From JALORV01 sp963712485 (GTDB taxonomy: Bacteria > Pseudomonadota > Gammaproteobacteria > Burkholderiales > Burkholderiaceae_F): DNA of 64,000 nucleotides. Below the pieces are notes generated by a model. That model was not told where the DNA came from and ran no database searches. It worked only from the letters and a program-made list of their open reading frames with translations. The stretch spans positions 62,001 through 126,000 of the forward strand of contig CAVQID010000036.1 of assembly GCA_963712485.1 (NCBI GenBank). Direction: 5' to 3'. The position numbers and the translations under genes were made by a program. Below, one piece after another: positions 25,989 to 39,571 of this stretch; positions within the stretch are counted from its first letter, which is position 1, and the number at the start of each line of letters is the position of its first letter.

Positions 25989-28098
25989 ATGACCACGCAC
26001 TACGAGACGCCGCGGCGAAGTCGCCGTGCTGCAGATCGACAACCCGCCGGTCAACGGCCTCGGCCATGCGACCGCGCAAGGCGCTGGTCGATGGACTCGA
26101 ACGCGCGCTCGACGATCCGGTCGATCAAGGCCATCGTGATCACCGGCACCGACAAGCGTGTTCTCCGGCGGCGCCGACATCCGCGAGTTCAATACGCCGG
26201 CGGCGCTCGCGCGAGCCGAACCTGCTGCAACTGATCGACGCGGTCGAAGCGCTCGCCGAAGCCGGTGATCGCGGCGATCAACGGCGTCTGCATGGGCGGC
26301 GGCCTCGAGCTCGCGCTCGGCTGCCACTACCGCATCGCGACGCCGGACGCCACGCTGGGACTGCCCGAAGTGAAGATCGGCCTGCTGCCGGGCGCCGGCG
26401 GCACGCAGCGGCTGCCGCGCGCGGTCGGTGCGGCGGTCGCACTGCGGATGATCGTCAGCGGCGACCCGATCCGCGCCGACGGACGCGCTCGAAGCACGGT
26501 CTGGTCGAGCGCGATCGTCGAGCCGCGACACGTTCGACGGCGTGCTGCAGTTCGCGCGCGGAGGTCGCCAGGCGGAGCAAGCATCCGCGCCTGCGCGACC
26601 GCTCCGTTGCGCTGCCGCCGAGCGTCGACGCCGCGGCCTTCTTCGGCGCGGCCCGCGCCGAGGTGGCGAAGCAGACGCGCGGACTGCCGGCGCCGCTGAA
26701 GTGCGTCGACGCGGTCGAGGCGGCGGTGGCGATTGCCGTTCGAGGAAGGACTGGCGCTCGAGCGCGGCTCTTCATCGAACTCGTGCAGTCGCCGGAGTCG
26801 AAGGCGTTGCGGCACGCGTTCTTTGCCGAGCGGGCCGCGGCCAAGATTCCGGATGTGCCGGAGGACACGCCGACGCGCCCGATCCGCACCGCCGCCGTGC
26901 ATCGGCTTCGGCACGATGGGCGGCGGCATCGCGATGAGCTTTGCCAACGCCGGCATCCCGGTCACGGTCTACGAAAAGGACCAGGCAGCGCTCGATCGCG
27001 GGCTGGCAATCTGCCGGCGCAACTGGGAAGCGACGGCAAAGAAAGGACGCATGACGGCCGGCGAGGTCGAACAGCGCGTGGCACTGCTGAAGCCGACGCT
27101 CGATTTCAGCGCCATCGGCAGCGCCGACATCGTCATCGAAGCCGTGTACGAGGACATGGTCGTCAAGCAGGACATCTTCGCGCGGCTCGACTGCGGTGAT
27201 GAAGCGCGGCGCGATCCTCGCCACCAACACGTCGACGCTCGATGTCGACCAGATCGCCGCGGCCACGTCGCGCCCGCAGGACGTCATCGGCACGCACTTC
27301 TTCAGTCCGGCCAACGTGATGCGCCTGCTCGAAGTCGTGCGCGGCGAAGAAGACCGGCAAGGACGTGCTCGCCACGGTGATGCAGCTCGCCAGGCGACTG
27401 AAGAAGGTGGCGGTCGTCTCGGGCGTCTGCGACGGCTTCATCGGCAACCGCATGCTCGAGCAGTACATCCGCCAGTCGCTGTTCCTCGTTGACGAGGGCG
27501 CCTCGCCGCAGCAGATCGATGCGGCGTTGACCTCGTTCGGCATGGCGATGGGACCCTTCACGATGTACGACATGGCCGGCATGGACATCGGCTATGCGAT
27601 CCGCCAGCGACGCTATGTCGAGAAGCCGCACCTCACCTACAGTCGCGTCGGTGACCGCGTCGTCGAACTGGGGCGACTCGGCCAGAAGACCGGTAAAGGG
27701 CTGGTATCGCTACGAGGCCGGCAGCCGCACGCCGCTGCCGGATCCCGAGATCGACGTGCTGATCGACGAAGTACCGCGCGGAGATCGGCATGCGGCCGCG
27801 TTCCATCAGCGCCGAGGAGATCGTGCAGCGCTGCATCTACGCGCTGGTCAACGAGGGCGCAAGGATCCTGGAGGAGGGCATCGCGCTGCGCGCGAGCGAC
27901 ATCGATGTCGTGTACCTCGCGGGCTACGGGTTTCCGGTGGCTACGGGCGGGCCGATGTTTCACGCGCAGGCGGTCGGGCTCGACAAGGTGGCCGGCACGA
28001 TGAGGCGCTTCGCCGACAACGCGCATGCGGACCGGGCGTTCTGGCAGCCGGCGCCGCTGCTCCTCGATGCCGCCGTCGCCGGGCGCTGGCCGAAGTAG
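25989..28098 (+). CDS. Fused enoyl-CoA hydratase / 3-hydroxyacyl-CoA dehydrogenase (many frame breaks as read)
   Basis: ATG 25989 starts a bifunctional beta-oxidation enzyme of about 700 residues. The N-terminal hydratase/isomerase domain shows MGGGLELALGCHYRIA and LPEVKIGLLPGAGGTQRLPRA. The dehydrogenase part has the NAD-binding motif GFGTMGGGIAMSFANAG, then GTHFFSPANVMRLLEVVRG and SGVCDGFIGNRM, and the C-terminal half ends GYGFPVATGGPMFHAQAVG. The domain order (hydratase first) matches the peroxisomal/FadB-like type. At least 18 single-base shifts lie between about 26011 and 27770, so no single frame covers it. It hydrates enoyl-CoA and oxidises the 3-hydroxyacyl-CoA with NAD. Confidence 0.85.
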
Positions 28099-28105
28099 GG
28101 CGATC

Positions 28106-29967
28106 ATGGAACGCATCGCCTCACGCCGCGACCTGGCGTTCCTGCTGTACGAGTGGCTCGATGTCGAAGCCCTCACGCAGCGCCAGCGCTATGCGGCGCA
28201 CTCGCGCGAGACGTTCGAGGCTGCGCTGGACACCGCCGAGAAGATCGCCACGGACCTCTTTGCGCCGCACGCGCGCAAGAGCGATCTGAACGAGCCGTAC
28301 TTCGACGGCGGGCAAGTGCAACTGATCCCGGAGATCAAGCAGGCTCTCGACGCCTTCGTCGAGGCCGGCCTGATGGCGGCCGAGCACGACGAGGAGTTCG
28401 GCGGCATGCAACTGCCCGTCACCGTCGCCAAGGCGCTCTCGGCATACTTCAAGGGCGCCAACGTCGCGACCGCGAGCTATGCGCTGCTGACGGTCGGCAA
28501 CGCCAACCTGCTGCTGGCCCATGGCTCGCCGTCGCAGATCGACGCCTTCGTGCGACCGGAACTTGCCGGGCGGTTCTTCGGCACGATGTGCCTGTCGGAA
28601 CCGCAGGCGGGATCGTCGCTCTCCGACATCTCGACGCGCGCGGAATTCGAGCGGGAGTCGGAGCTCGGCCCGCAGTACCGCCTGACCGGCAACAAGATGT
28701 GGATATCCGCCGGCGAGCATGAACTGTCGGACAACATCGTGCACCTGGTGCTGGCGAAGATCCCGGGTGCGGACGGCAAGCCGGTGGCCGGCACCCAGGG
28801 GATCTCGCTCTTCGTCGTGCCGAAGTTCCTGGTGAGCGTCGCGGGCAACGGTGCGAATGCGCGTGCAATCGTCGGCGAACGCAATGACGTCACGCTCGCC
28901 GGCCTCAACCACAAGATGGGTTACCGCGGCACCAGCAACTGCCTGCTCAACTTCGGCGAAGGGAAGTTCGGGCCGCAGGGTCGCGCGGGGGCGATCGGCT
29001 ATCTCGTCGGCGAGCCGGGGCGCGGGCTCGCGGCGATGTTCCACATGATGAACGAGGCGCGCATCGGTGTCGGCCTCGGCGCGACGATGCTCGGCTACAC
29101 GGCCTACCTGCATGCACTCGACTACGCGCGCAGCCGACCGCAGGGACGGCCGATCGGCGCCGCGGGCAAGCATCCGGCACAGCCGCAGGTCCCGATCATC
29201 CAGCACGCCGACGTCAAGCGCATGCTGCTGGCGCAGAAGGCGTACGCGGAAGGCGCGCTGGCATTGATCCTGTACTGCGCGCGACTGATCGACGAGGAAC
29301 GAACCGCCGCTGATGCGGCAGAGCGGAGCAATGCGACGCTGCTGCTCGACATCCTGACGCCGGTCGCGAAGAGCTGGCCGTCGCAGTGGTGCCTCGAGGG
29401 CAACGCGCTCGCGATCCAGGTGCATGGCGGCTACGGCTATACGCGCGACTACCCGGTCGAGCAGTTCTATCGGGACAATCGCCTGAACGCGATCCATGAA
29501 GGCACGCACGGCATCCAGGCGCTGGACCTGCTCGGTCGCAAGGTCGTCATGCAGGATGGCGCGGCGTTCAAGCTGCTCGGCGCGCGCATCGACAACACGA
29601 TCCGCCGCGCCTCGCAGGCGCGACATCCGGATACGCAGCGCTGGGCCGCGATGCTGGGCGACCGCGTGCGTCGCGTCGTGCGTACCACGCACGCGCGTGT
29701 GGGCCGCTGGCGACCCCGCGCGCACGTTGGCGAACGCGACCCCCTACCTCGAAGCGTTCGGCCACGTCGTGCTGGCGTGGATCTGGCTCGAACAGTCGCT
29801 CGCCGCCTCGCAGCATTACCAGCGCGCACGAAGGCGACTTCTATCACGGCAAGTGGCAGGCGTGCCGTTACTTCTTCCTGTACGAACTGCCGAAGGTGGA
29901 CGCGATGCTTGACCTCGTCGAGTCGCTCGACACGACGACGCTCGAGATGCAGGACGCGTGGTTTTGA
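28106..29967 (+). CDS. Acyl-CoA dehydrogenase with extended C-terminal domain (frame breaks near the 3' end)
   Basis: ATG 28106 opens a FAD-dependent acyl-CoA dehydrogenase of about 620 residues. It has FFGTMCLSEPQAGSSLSDI, a GNKMWISAGEH substrate/FAD segment, HKMGYRGTSNCLLNFG, EARIGVGLGAT and QVHGGYGYTRDYPVEQFYRDNRLNAIHEGTHGIQ with the general-base glutamate region typical of the larger subfamily. An additional C-terminal domain follows, as in AidB/DmdC-like enzymes. Single-base breaks at about 29695 and 29825 interrupt this last domain; the corrected end is TGA 29965-29967 (LEMQDAWF). It introduces the alpha,beta double bond before the hydratase step. A DmdC-type role is possible because the ligase also resembles DmdB-like enzymes. 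Confidence 0.88.
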
Positions 29968-30060
29968 GCCCGTGCCGATGATCAAGCACAGTCGTGTGGA
30001 CAGTCACCGCGGCGGTCAGGCTCGAACGGCAGGGCATGGACTACGAGGCATGAGGCGACG

Positions 30061-30843
30061 ATGTCACTGAAGCAGCTGCTGGATCTGACCGGGAAGACGG
30101 CGCTGATCACCGGCGGATCGCGCGGCCTCGGCCTGCAGATCGCCGCAGGCTACGGCGAGATGGGTGCGCGAATCGTGATTTCCGCGCGCAAGGCGGACGA
30201 ACTGGAGGCCGCCTGCACCCAGCTCAAGCGCGCGGGCGTCGATGCGAGCTGGATTGCGGCCGACGCCGCCAGCGCGGCCGAGGTGGCACGGCTGTCACGG
30301 GAGGCGATCGCGCGCCTCGGCCACGTCGACATCCTCGTCAACAATGCCGGCGCCACCTGGGGCGCACCGGCCGAGGACCATCCGCTGGAGGCCTGGGACA
30401 AGGTCATGAACCTGAACATCCGCGGCGTGTTCCTGCTGACGCAGGCGGTCGGGCGCGCGCAGCATGATTCCGCGGCGCCATGGCCGCATCATCAACGTCG
30501 CTTCGATCGCCGGCCTGTTCGGCAATCCGCCGGAACTGATGAGCACGATCGCCTACAACACCAGCAAGGGCGCGCTGGTGAACTTCACGCGCGCGCTGGC
30601 GACCGAGTGGGGTCGGCACAACATCACGGTCAACGCGCTCGCGCCCGGCTTCTTCCCGTCGAAGATGACCAAGGGTGTCATCGCGCAGCTCGGCGCCGCG
30701 CACGCTGGCGCGCTTCGCGCCGCTGCAAGCGCATCGGCGACGACGAAGACCTGAAGGGCGCCGCGCTGCTGTTCGCTTCGGACGCCGGCAAGCACATCAC
30801 CGGGCAGATCCTCGCCGTCGATGGCGGCGCCTCGGCATACTGA
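30061..30843 (+). CDS. Short-chain dehydrogenase/reductase (three frame breaks as read)
   Basis: A classical SDR of about 260 residues: cofactor motif TGGSRGLGLQIA, NNAGATWG, catalytic Ser in INVASIAG and Tyr/Lys in AYNTSKGALVNFTRALA, and the C-terminal GQILAVDGGASAY. Extra bases at about 30455, 30697 and 30727 put segments in three frames. It is 93 bases after the acyl-CoA dehydrogenase on the same strand. It probably oxidises or reduces a hydroxyl/keto group of the same pathway; cofactor preference is not evident. Confidence 0.83.
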   Translation: MSLKQLLDLTGKTALITGGSRGLGLQIAAGYGEMGARIVISARKADELEAACTQLKRAGVDASWIAADAASAAEVARLSREAIARLGHVDILVNNAGATWGAPAEDHPLEAWDKVMNLNIRGVFLLTQAVGRAQHDSAAPWPHHQRRFDRRPVRQSAGTDEHDRLQHQQGRAGELHARAGDRVGSAQHHGQRARARLLPVEDDQGCHRAARRRARWRASRRCKRIGDDEDLKGAALLFASDAGKHITGQILAVDGGASAY

Positions 30844-30868
30844 TCACGTCCACGCTTCGGAACTCCTC

Positions 30869-31874
30869 ATGCCCACCTATCGACGCATCGTGCTCGCAAG
30901 CCGCGCCCAGCGGGGCGGCGTCGTCACTCGAATTTCCGGCTCGAGGAGGCGCAGACGCCGGCGCTGCAGCCGGGCCAGATCCTGGTGCGCAATGAATGGC
31001 TGTCGCTCGATCCCGTACATGCGCGGCCGCATGAACGAAGGCCGGTCGTACGCCGCGGCGCAGGCGCTCGACGAGGTGATGGTGGGCGGCACCGCCGGCG
31101 AGGTGGTCGAGTCGCGCAATCCGCAGTTCAAGGCCGGCGACAAGGTCGTCGCGCTACCTCGGCTGGCAGGAGTACGGCGTTTCCGACGGCACCGGCGTCT
31201 ACAAGGTCGACACTCGCGTCACGTTCCGCTGTCGGCCTATCTCGGTCCGGTCGGCATGCCGGGCGTGACCGCGTGGTACGGCCTGAACCAGATCATCGAG
31301 CCGAAGGACGGCGAGACGATCCTGGTGTCGGCCGCGAGCGGCGCCGTCGGCAGCGTCGTCGGCCAGCTCGCCAAGCTTGCGCGGCTGCCGCGCGGTCGGC
31401 ATCGCCGGCGGCGCGGAAAAGTGCAGCTACGTCGTCGTCGAACTGGGCTTCGACGCCTGCATCGACTACAAGTCGCAGGACGTCAATCGGGCCGCTGAAG
31501 GACGCCGCGCCGCGACGGCGTCGACGGCTACTTCGAGAACGTCGGCGGCGAGATCATGGACGCGGTGCTGCCGCGTATGAACGCGTTCGGCCGCATCGCG
31601 CTGTGCGGACTGATCGCCGGCTACGACGGCAAGCCGATCCCGATCAGCAATCCCTCGTGGTTCCTGTCAGCCGACTGATGCTGCAGGGTTTCATCGTCAC
31701 CGAGCACATGGAACGTGTGGCCGCAGGCGCTGAAGGAACTCGGCACCCAGGTCGCGACCGGCGGGATCAAGTACCGGGAGAGCGATCGCCAACGGCCTCG
31801 AGAACGCGCCGCAGGCCTTTCTCGGCATGCTCAAGGGCGCGAACTTCGGCAAGCAACTGGTGAAGCTCGCATGA
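30869..31874 (+). CDS. MDR-type NADP-dependent oxidoreductase (several frame breaks as read)
   Basis: A zinc-free medium-chain dehydrogenase/reductase of the YncB/CurA or leukotriene B4 reductase type. It shows NEWLSLDPYMRGRMNEGRSY near the N-terminus, VGMPGVTAWYGLNQI, the NADP-binding AASGAVGSVVGQLAK and GGAEKCSYVVVELGFDACIDYKS. Such enzymes reduce alpha,beta-unsaturated carbonyls with NADPH. Frame changes occur near 30905, 31015, 31153, 31227, 31380, 31490 and beyond. The corrected stop is TGA 31872-31874, overlapping the next SDR start (ATGA). Confidence 0.8.
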
Positions 31875-32772
31875 TGAATGACCTTGCCGGGCAGGTTGCG
31901 GTCATCACCGGCGCGGGCAGCGGCTCGGCCGCGAGTTCGCGCGGCTGGCGGCGCGATCGGCATGCGGCTGGTGCTGGCCGACGTGCAGCGCGACGCGCTC
32001 GACGCGACCGTGCACGAACTGCAGCAGGGCGGGCGCCGAGGTGATCGCCGAGATCGTCGACGTCGCCGAGAGTCGGCCAGGTGGCGCGCGCTGGCCGATC
32101 GCGCGTTCGCCGACATTCGGCGCCGTGCACCTGCTGATGAACAACGCGGGCGTCGGCTGCGGCGGCTACCTGTGGGAGAACACCGACAAGGACTGGCAGT
32201 GGGTGCTCGGCGTCAACCTGATGGGCGTGGTGCACGGCATCCAGCACTTCGTTCCGCGCATGCTCGACGCCAAGCGCCGCGGCGAGCCCGGCCACATCGT
32301 CAATACGGCCTCGATGGCGGGCTGGCTGTACTGCGCCGCTGATGGGCGTCTACAACGTCTCCAAGCACGCGGTCGTCGCGCTGTCGGAGACGCTGTACCA
32401 CGACCTGAAGCTCGCGCAGTCGACGATCGGCGTGACGACGCTGTGCCCGGCATTCGTGCCGACCGGAATCGCCGCACTCGCATCGCGACCGGCCGCGCGA
32501 CCTCGCCAACCCGGCCGCCCCGACGACGCTCGCAGCAGATCGCGCAGGCGAATTCGGAAAAGGCCGTGTCGCAGGCGGGCGCATCGGCGCGGCCGAAGTC
32601 GCGGCGATGACCTTCGACGCAGTGCGCAGCAACCGCTTCTACGTGTTCACGCATCCGCAGATCATGCCGACGGTGCGAGGCGCGTTTCGACGCGGTGCTG
32701 AGCGGCGCGCACTCCGGCCGATCCGTATCGCCGACGCGTCCGTCGACGCGCCCGCACTGCGCCCGCGGATGA
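31871..32772 (+). CDS. Short-chain dehydrogenase/reductase (several frame breaks as read)
   Basis: A second SDR, about 300 residues with a longer C-terminus than the first. It has MNDLAGQVAVITGAGSG, MNNAGVGCGGYLWENTDKDWQWVLGVNLMGVVHGIQHFVPRML and a catalytic Tyr/Lys in VYNVSKHAVVALSETLYHDL. The C-terminal part (VAAMTFDAVRSNRFYVFTHPQIMP) is typical of the SDR group annotated with polyketide or fatty-acid catabolic clusters. Frame breaks are numerous between about 31930 and 32690. The corrected stop overlaps the hydrolase start (ATGA at 32769-32772). Confidence 0.8.
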
Positions 32773-33670
32773 TCCGCACCGGGCAGTACGCCGAACTCGG
32801 CAACGGCATTCGGCTGCATTACGCGAGCTGCGGCGATCGCGGTGCGCGACCGATCATCTTCCTGCACGGGTTCCCGGAGTACTGGGGCGCCTGGGAAGAC
32901 CTGTTGCCGGAGTTTGCGTCGGGCGTGGCACGCGGTCGCGCCCGACCTGCGCGGCTTCAACCTGTCGAGCCAGCCGACCGACGATCGCCGCCTATCGCGC
33001 GCGCGAGATCGTCGGCGATCTCGAGCGCTTCAGCGACGCGACTCGGATGGTCGAGCGCGTCATCGTCGTCGCGCATGACTGGGGCGGTGCCGCGGGCTGG
33101 CAATGGGCGATCGCGCATCCGCAGCGGGTGGAGCAGCCTGATCGTCCTGAATTCGCCGCATCCGATCCCGTTCGCGCGCGACCTCGTCAACGATCCCGCG
33201 CAGCAGTCGGCGAGGGCCTACATGAACTGGCTGCGCGCACCGGGGGCGGAGGGGGCGCTGCTGAAGGACGACTTGCCGGGCGCTCGAGAGCTTCTTCCTT
33301 GCGATGCAGCGCCCCGAACGACGCTGGTACACGGCGGAACGCGCGCGCGCGCTATCGCGCGGTCTGGGCACGCGGGCTGACCGGCGGACTCAACTACTAC
33401 CGCGCGTCGCCGTTGTATCCGCCGACTCCGGACGCACCCGGGCCGGCCGCACTGACAGCTCGATCCCGAGCAGTTCCGCGTTCGCGTGCCGACGCTGGTG
33501 CTGTGGGGCGAGGCCGACACCGCGTTGCCCGACGAAGCTGCTCGACGGGCTGGATGAACTTGTCGACGATCTGACGATCGAACGGCTCCCGGAAGCGACG
33601 CACTGGATCGCGCACGAGGAACCGCGGCGATGTCGCTGCGGCCATCCGCGCCTTCTGCCGAGCCTCCTGA
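32769..33670 (+). CDS. Alpha/beta hydrolase, epoxide-hydrolase-like (many frame breaks as read)
   Basis: About 300 residues. The oxyanion motif IIFLHGFPEYWGAWEDLLPEF is followed by a nucleophile elbow VVAHDWGGAAGWQWAIAHPQ (Asp nucleophile), AMQRPERRWYT and GGLNYYRASPLYPP in the cap, an acid in LVLWGEADTALP and a His in LPEATHWIAHEEP. Asp at the elbow (HDWGG) is the signature of epoxide hydrolases and haloalkane dehalogenases. A TGA at 33668-33670 ends it. It terminates the catabolic cluster. Frame breaks run from about 32930 to 33640. Confidence 0.8.
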
Positions 33671-33757
33671 TCGTCGAAATCGCACGTTCGTCGTTTCTGC
33701 CCGGCGGGCGACGCCGGGCTGGCAGAATCTTTCGAATCACCTTGATGGAGCACTCTG

Positions 33758-36488
<2,731 letters not shown>

Positions 36489-36489
<1 letters not shown>

Positions 36490-37361
36490 TGTCGTACGTG
36501 GACTTTCGTCACCGGCTGCCGCTGCGCGTACGCTGGGCTGAAGTGGATCTGCAGGGCGTCGTATTCAACGGCCACTATCTCACTTACTGCGACGTGTGCG
36601 TCACCGAATACTGGCGCGCCATCGGTATGGCGTACCCGTCGGCGTTCCTGGAGATCGGCTCTGACCTGTTCGTGCGCAAGGCGACGCTCGAGTACCACGC
36701 GCCGGCGCTGTATGACGACGAACTGGAGATCTGCGGGCGCATCGTCCGCCTGGGCACGACGAGCCTCGTGTTCAGGGTCGAGATGTATCGGCGCGGAAAC
36801 ACCGCAAACTCGCTGATCGACGGCGAACTGGTCTACGTCAACACTGACGCCGCGACCAAAGCACCGCAACCGGTTCCCCAACGGCTGCGCGAGCGCATTC
36901 GCTCATTCGAAGCCACTGCACCGGAGGAGCGGGCCGAGAGATGCTGCGCATTGAACTGGGCGACTGGGAGCGCATGCGCCCGCTGGGCGGCGCCGATCCG
37001 CTTCGCCGTGTTCGTCGACGAGCAGAAGGTCCCGGTGGACATGGAAGTCGACTCCTGGGACCCGCAATCGGTGCATGCCGTGGCGTTCGATGCGCAGGGC
37101 AGCGCGGTCGGCACCGGTCGCCTGCTGCCGGACGGGCACATCGGGCGCATGGCGGTCGTCGCCACGGCGCGAGGCAGTGGCGTCGGCAGCGCGCTGTTGC
37201 GCCGCCTGATGGAGGAAGCGCGCCAGCGCGGCTACCATGCTGCGGTTCTGAGCGCACAGACCCATGCGATTGCGTTTTACCGACGCCACGGCTACGACGT
37301 CGACGGTCCTGAATACATGGATGCCGGAATTCCGCACGTCGACATGCGCTGCGCGCTGTAG
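36489..37361 (+). CDS. Acyl-CoA thioesterase (hotdog) running in frame into a GNAT acetyltransferase
   Basis: From GTG 36489 one open frame of 290 codons holds two domains. Residues 1-150 are a YbgC/4-hydroxybenzoyl-CoA thioesterase hotdog with the catalytic Asp in RVRWAEVDLQG and FNGHYLTYCDVCVTEYWRAIG. Residues 170-290 are a GNAT acetyltransferase with IRFAVFVDEQKVPVDMEVDSW and the acetyl-CoA loop GRMAVVATARGSGVGSALLRRL. A separate GNAT start at 36941 (MLRIELGDWERMRPL) fits the family better and would need a single extra base near 36985 to join it to the C-terminal part. So the fusion may be an artefact of the same error pattern. Both fused and adjacent pairs are known; the arrangement here is unresolved. 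Confidence 0.72.
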
Positions 37362-37377
37362 TGCAGCCGCGCACGCG

Positions 37378-38212
37378 TCAATTCGAGTCGGGTGCCTTCA
37401 GCCGCGCCGGTCGCGATGCCGTGTCGATCATGAACTCGAAATGGCGATCCGACCACCGGTCCGGTTCGACGACGTCGAAGCTTCGCTCGAAATAACTGAC
37501 CAGGCCATCCGCCCGCACGGTCAGCACCGTCGTGGCCCGCGTGCCGTAACCGTTGGCGCGGATCTGGATCGCCGACAGCGCGCGCTCCCAGTCCAGCGGG
37601 ACGCCGGTCGAAGGCAGTTCGGATTCGCGCGCGAGTTCGCGGTCAGCCATCAGTTCGAGCAGGTCATCGACGCGCACGCGATTCGCAATCGAGCAGGCGA
37701 ACTGCGCGACCGCGCGCGTGACTTTCGGCCATGGCGTGTCGAGGAATGCGTTAGACAGGCCATAGACGCCCGGCGCCAGCGCACGCGGCGGCGCGTCGAG
37801 CCGGTTGCTGTAGTAGTGCAGTGCGCCGGCGGGTTCGCCGCCGGTCGGCATGATGTCCCCGACCAGCAGATTGAAGCCGTTGAACATCGGTGTCCGATGC
37901 GCGTGTCGCTCGAGCCATCGGTCGATGCGCTCGGGAGTCTGCAGCGCCGCGAGGACCAGTGCACCACGCGACGGTGCATGCGGGTTGCGCTCGCTGGGTG
38001 CGCGCACGTTGGTTAACGCCGCGAGGCGTCCGCGTCGCGTAATGCCGAACCAGGTCCCGCCGGCTTCCTCGTCGTGGCCAGCCAGCAGCGAAACCGCGTG
38101 GCCCCACCACGCGGCCGGTCGCGTGCGACGCGTGTAGAACTCGTCGCGGTTGGCCGCCACGATCAGCGGGTAGTCGGGATGAGCATGCCAGGACGAAAAC
38201 GATCAGGCACAT
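37378..38212 (-). CDS. NRDE-domain (TANGO2-like) protein, frameshifted near the start
   Basis: A protein of about 277 residues with the NRDE signature (AANRDEF). The true start is ATG 38212 (MCLIVF), then a one-base break at about 38194 shifts to the frame giving SWHAHPDYPLIVAANRDEFYTRRTRPAAWWG. The rest is continuous: DEEAGGTWFGI, RLAALTNVRAP, and VYGLSNAFLDTPWPKV. The family (T10/TANGO2, DUF833) is common in bacteria; its biochemical role is not settled, with heme handling proposed for relatives. It is the last gene of a minus-strand group, 4 bases after the DUF4936-like gene. Confidence 0.85.
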
Positions 38213-38216
38213 GGCG

Positions 38217-38508
38217 TCAGAGGCGTCGGAAGCGTTCGACGCGGCGCGCAGAGGCCTGCTCGCGATCCAACCCGAGGACACCGACGCCGGCCTGCAGGCT
38301 GGCTGCGAAAAGATCGGGATTGATCACGCCTTCGTAGACCTCCATCCATGTCGGCGCGGCATCCGGTCCGACACGCTCTTCGATGCGCGCGCGGATGCCG
38401 CAATGCTCCGCCAGTTGCTGCTGCATCTGCCGAAGCAAAGGCAGTGCCGACGTCGTGTCTGCCGGCGCCGGGTAGTAGACATACCAGTTTTCGGAGTGCC
38501 CGGCTCAT
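38217..38508 (-). CDS. DUF4936-like protein, frameshifted near the start
   Basis: A short protein of about 96 residues. ATG 38508 overlaps the YgfZ stop by 4 bases. It breaks at the AAAA run at about 38488-38491; removal of one A gives NWYVYYPAPADTTSALPLLRQMQQQL and the family-like tail TWMEVYEGVINPDLFAASLQ. This pattern of a one-base homopolymer error is unlike most insertions in the window. DUF4936 genes often lie next to ygfZ in betaproteobacteria; their function is unknown. Confidence 0.7.
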
Positions 38509-39518
38509 GCGGTCGGGTCAAACAGCGAGTAGGGCAGCGTACCGACTTCCAGGCGCGTGCCGCTGCTGCTTTCCAGGTGCAGCGAACCCGATTCCAGGCG
38601 GTCGACCGGAAGTTCGATCAACAGGTCGACTCCACCGCCGGGGGCGGTTGCAGACATGACGACAGTGCCGACGGGTTCCGGCCGCGCCGAGTGGAAGACA
38701 TCGGAACCTGCCGCCGGCGGCGAGGCTCCGGCGGCATGCGCGACCTGCATGCGCCGCTTCAACTTACCAAGGTACTGGCTGCGTGCGACGATTTCTTGCC
38801 CGGGGTAGCAGCCCTTCCTGAAGCTCACGCCGCCGAGAACCTCGAGGTTGATCATCTGCGGCACGAACTTTTCCTGAGTCGCAGCAAATACCGTCGGCAC
38901 CGCAGCGGCCGCTTCGCTCCACCACCACACGGCGCTGGCACGCAACGGGATCCCAAGGCGGTCCGGCAATGCCGTGGACGCGTCGACGGTCAGCAGGAAA
39001 CGTTCGCCCGCCCGCGGCGCAGGCGGCATGCGGCTCGCCCGCACGCCGTCGCTGCGGATCGACGACCACGGCGCCTCGGGCACATCCAGTCCCGCAGAAC
39101 GAACGGTCGCCGCGGCACCCGGACCGGCGAGTCCATAGGTGGTCTGCTGGCTGCTGGCATCGATCAGCTTCGCCTTGGACCGCAGCACGAACATCGACAG
39201 GCGCTTCATGACCGGTCCCAGGATTTCCGCCGGCAGTTGCAGCATGACCGCATCGTCGTCGCGCCACTGGTGAAACGTCGCGAGCAGGCGACCCTTCGGC
39301 GTGCAATAGCCGTTGAGCTGCAGCGCCGATTCGCTGAGGTTGGCCACGTCGTTGGTCAACTGGGTCTGCAGAAAGGAGACGGCGTCGGCGCCGTCCACGC
39401 GAATGCGCCCGAGCTCGTCCAGCCGCACCAGCACGGGTTCGTGCAGCACGGCGTCGAGCGCGGCGGCCGGCGCGGCGAAGGCGCCAAGCGAGCCAATCTC
39501 TTCCAGGTCGTCCAGCAT
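38505..39518 (-). CDS. ygfZ: YgfZ/GcvT-like folate-binding protein
   Basis: YgfZ is a tetrahydrofolate-dependent protein that helps Fe-S cluster enzymes such as MiaB. The hallmark motif KGCYPGQE is present (within SFRKGCYPGQEIVAR), and the N-terminal segment FLQTQLTNDV plus GYCTPKGRLLATF match the family. 337 residues. It overlaps the DUF4936-like gene by four bases and lies divergent from mltG; 53 bases separate the two starts. Confidence 0.94.
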   Translation of the reverse strand: MLDDLEEIGSLGAFAAPAAALDAVLHEPVLVRLDELGRIRVDGADAVSFLQTQLTNDVANLSESALQLNGYCTPKGRLLATFHQWRDDDAVMLQLPAEILGPVMKRLSMFVLRSKAKLIDASSQQTTYGLAGPGAAATVRSAGLDVPEAPWSSIRSDGVRASRMPPAPRAGERFLLTVDASTALPDRLGIPLRASAVWWWSEAAAAVPTVFAATQEKFVPQMINLEVLGGVSFRKGCYPGQEIVARSQYLGKLKRRMQVAHAAGASPPAAGSDVFHSARPEPVGTVVMSATAPGGGVDLLIELPVDRLESGSLHLESSSGTRLEVGTLPYSLFDPTA

Positions 39519-39571
39519 CGTCAGTCAGGGGCGTGCCAATACGCCGATTATCATAGGTGGCGTTAGCCGCA

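Noticed and set aside
28121..29725. A 534-codon minus-strand frame opposite the acyl-CoA dehydrogenase
   Set aside because: Shadow of a gene with clear catalytic motifs; no start signal.
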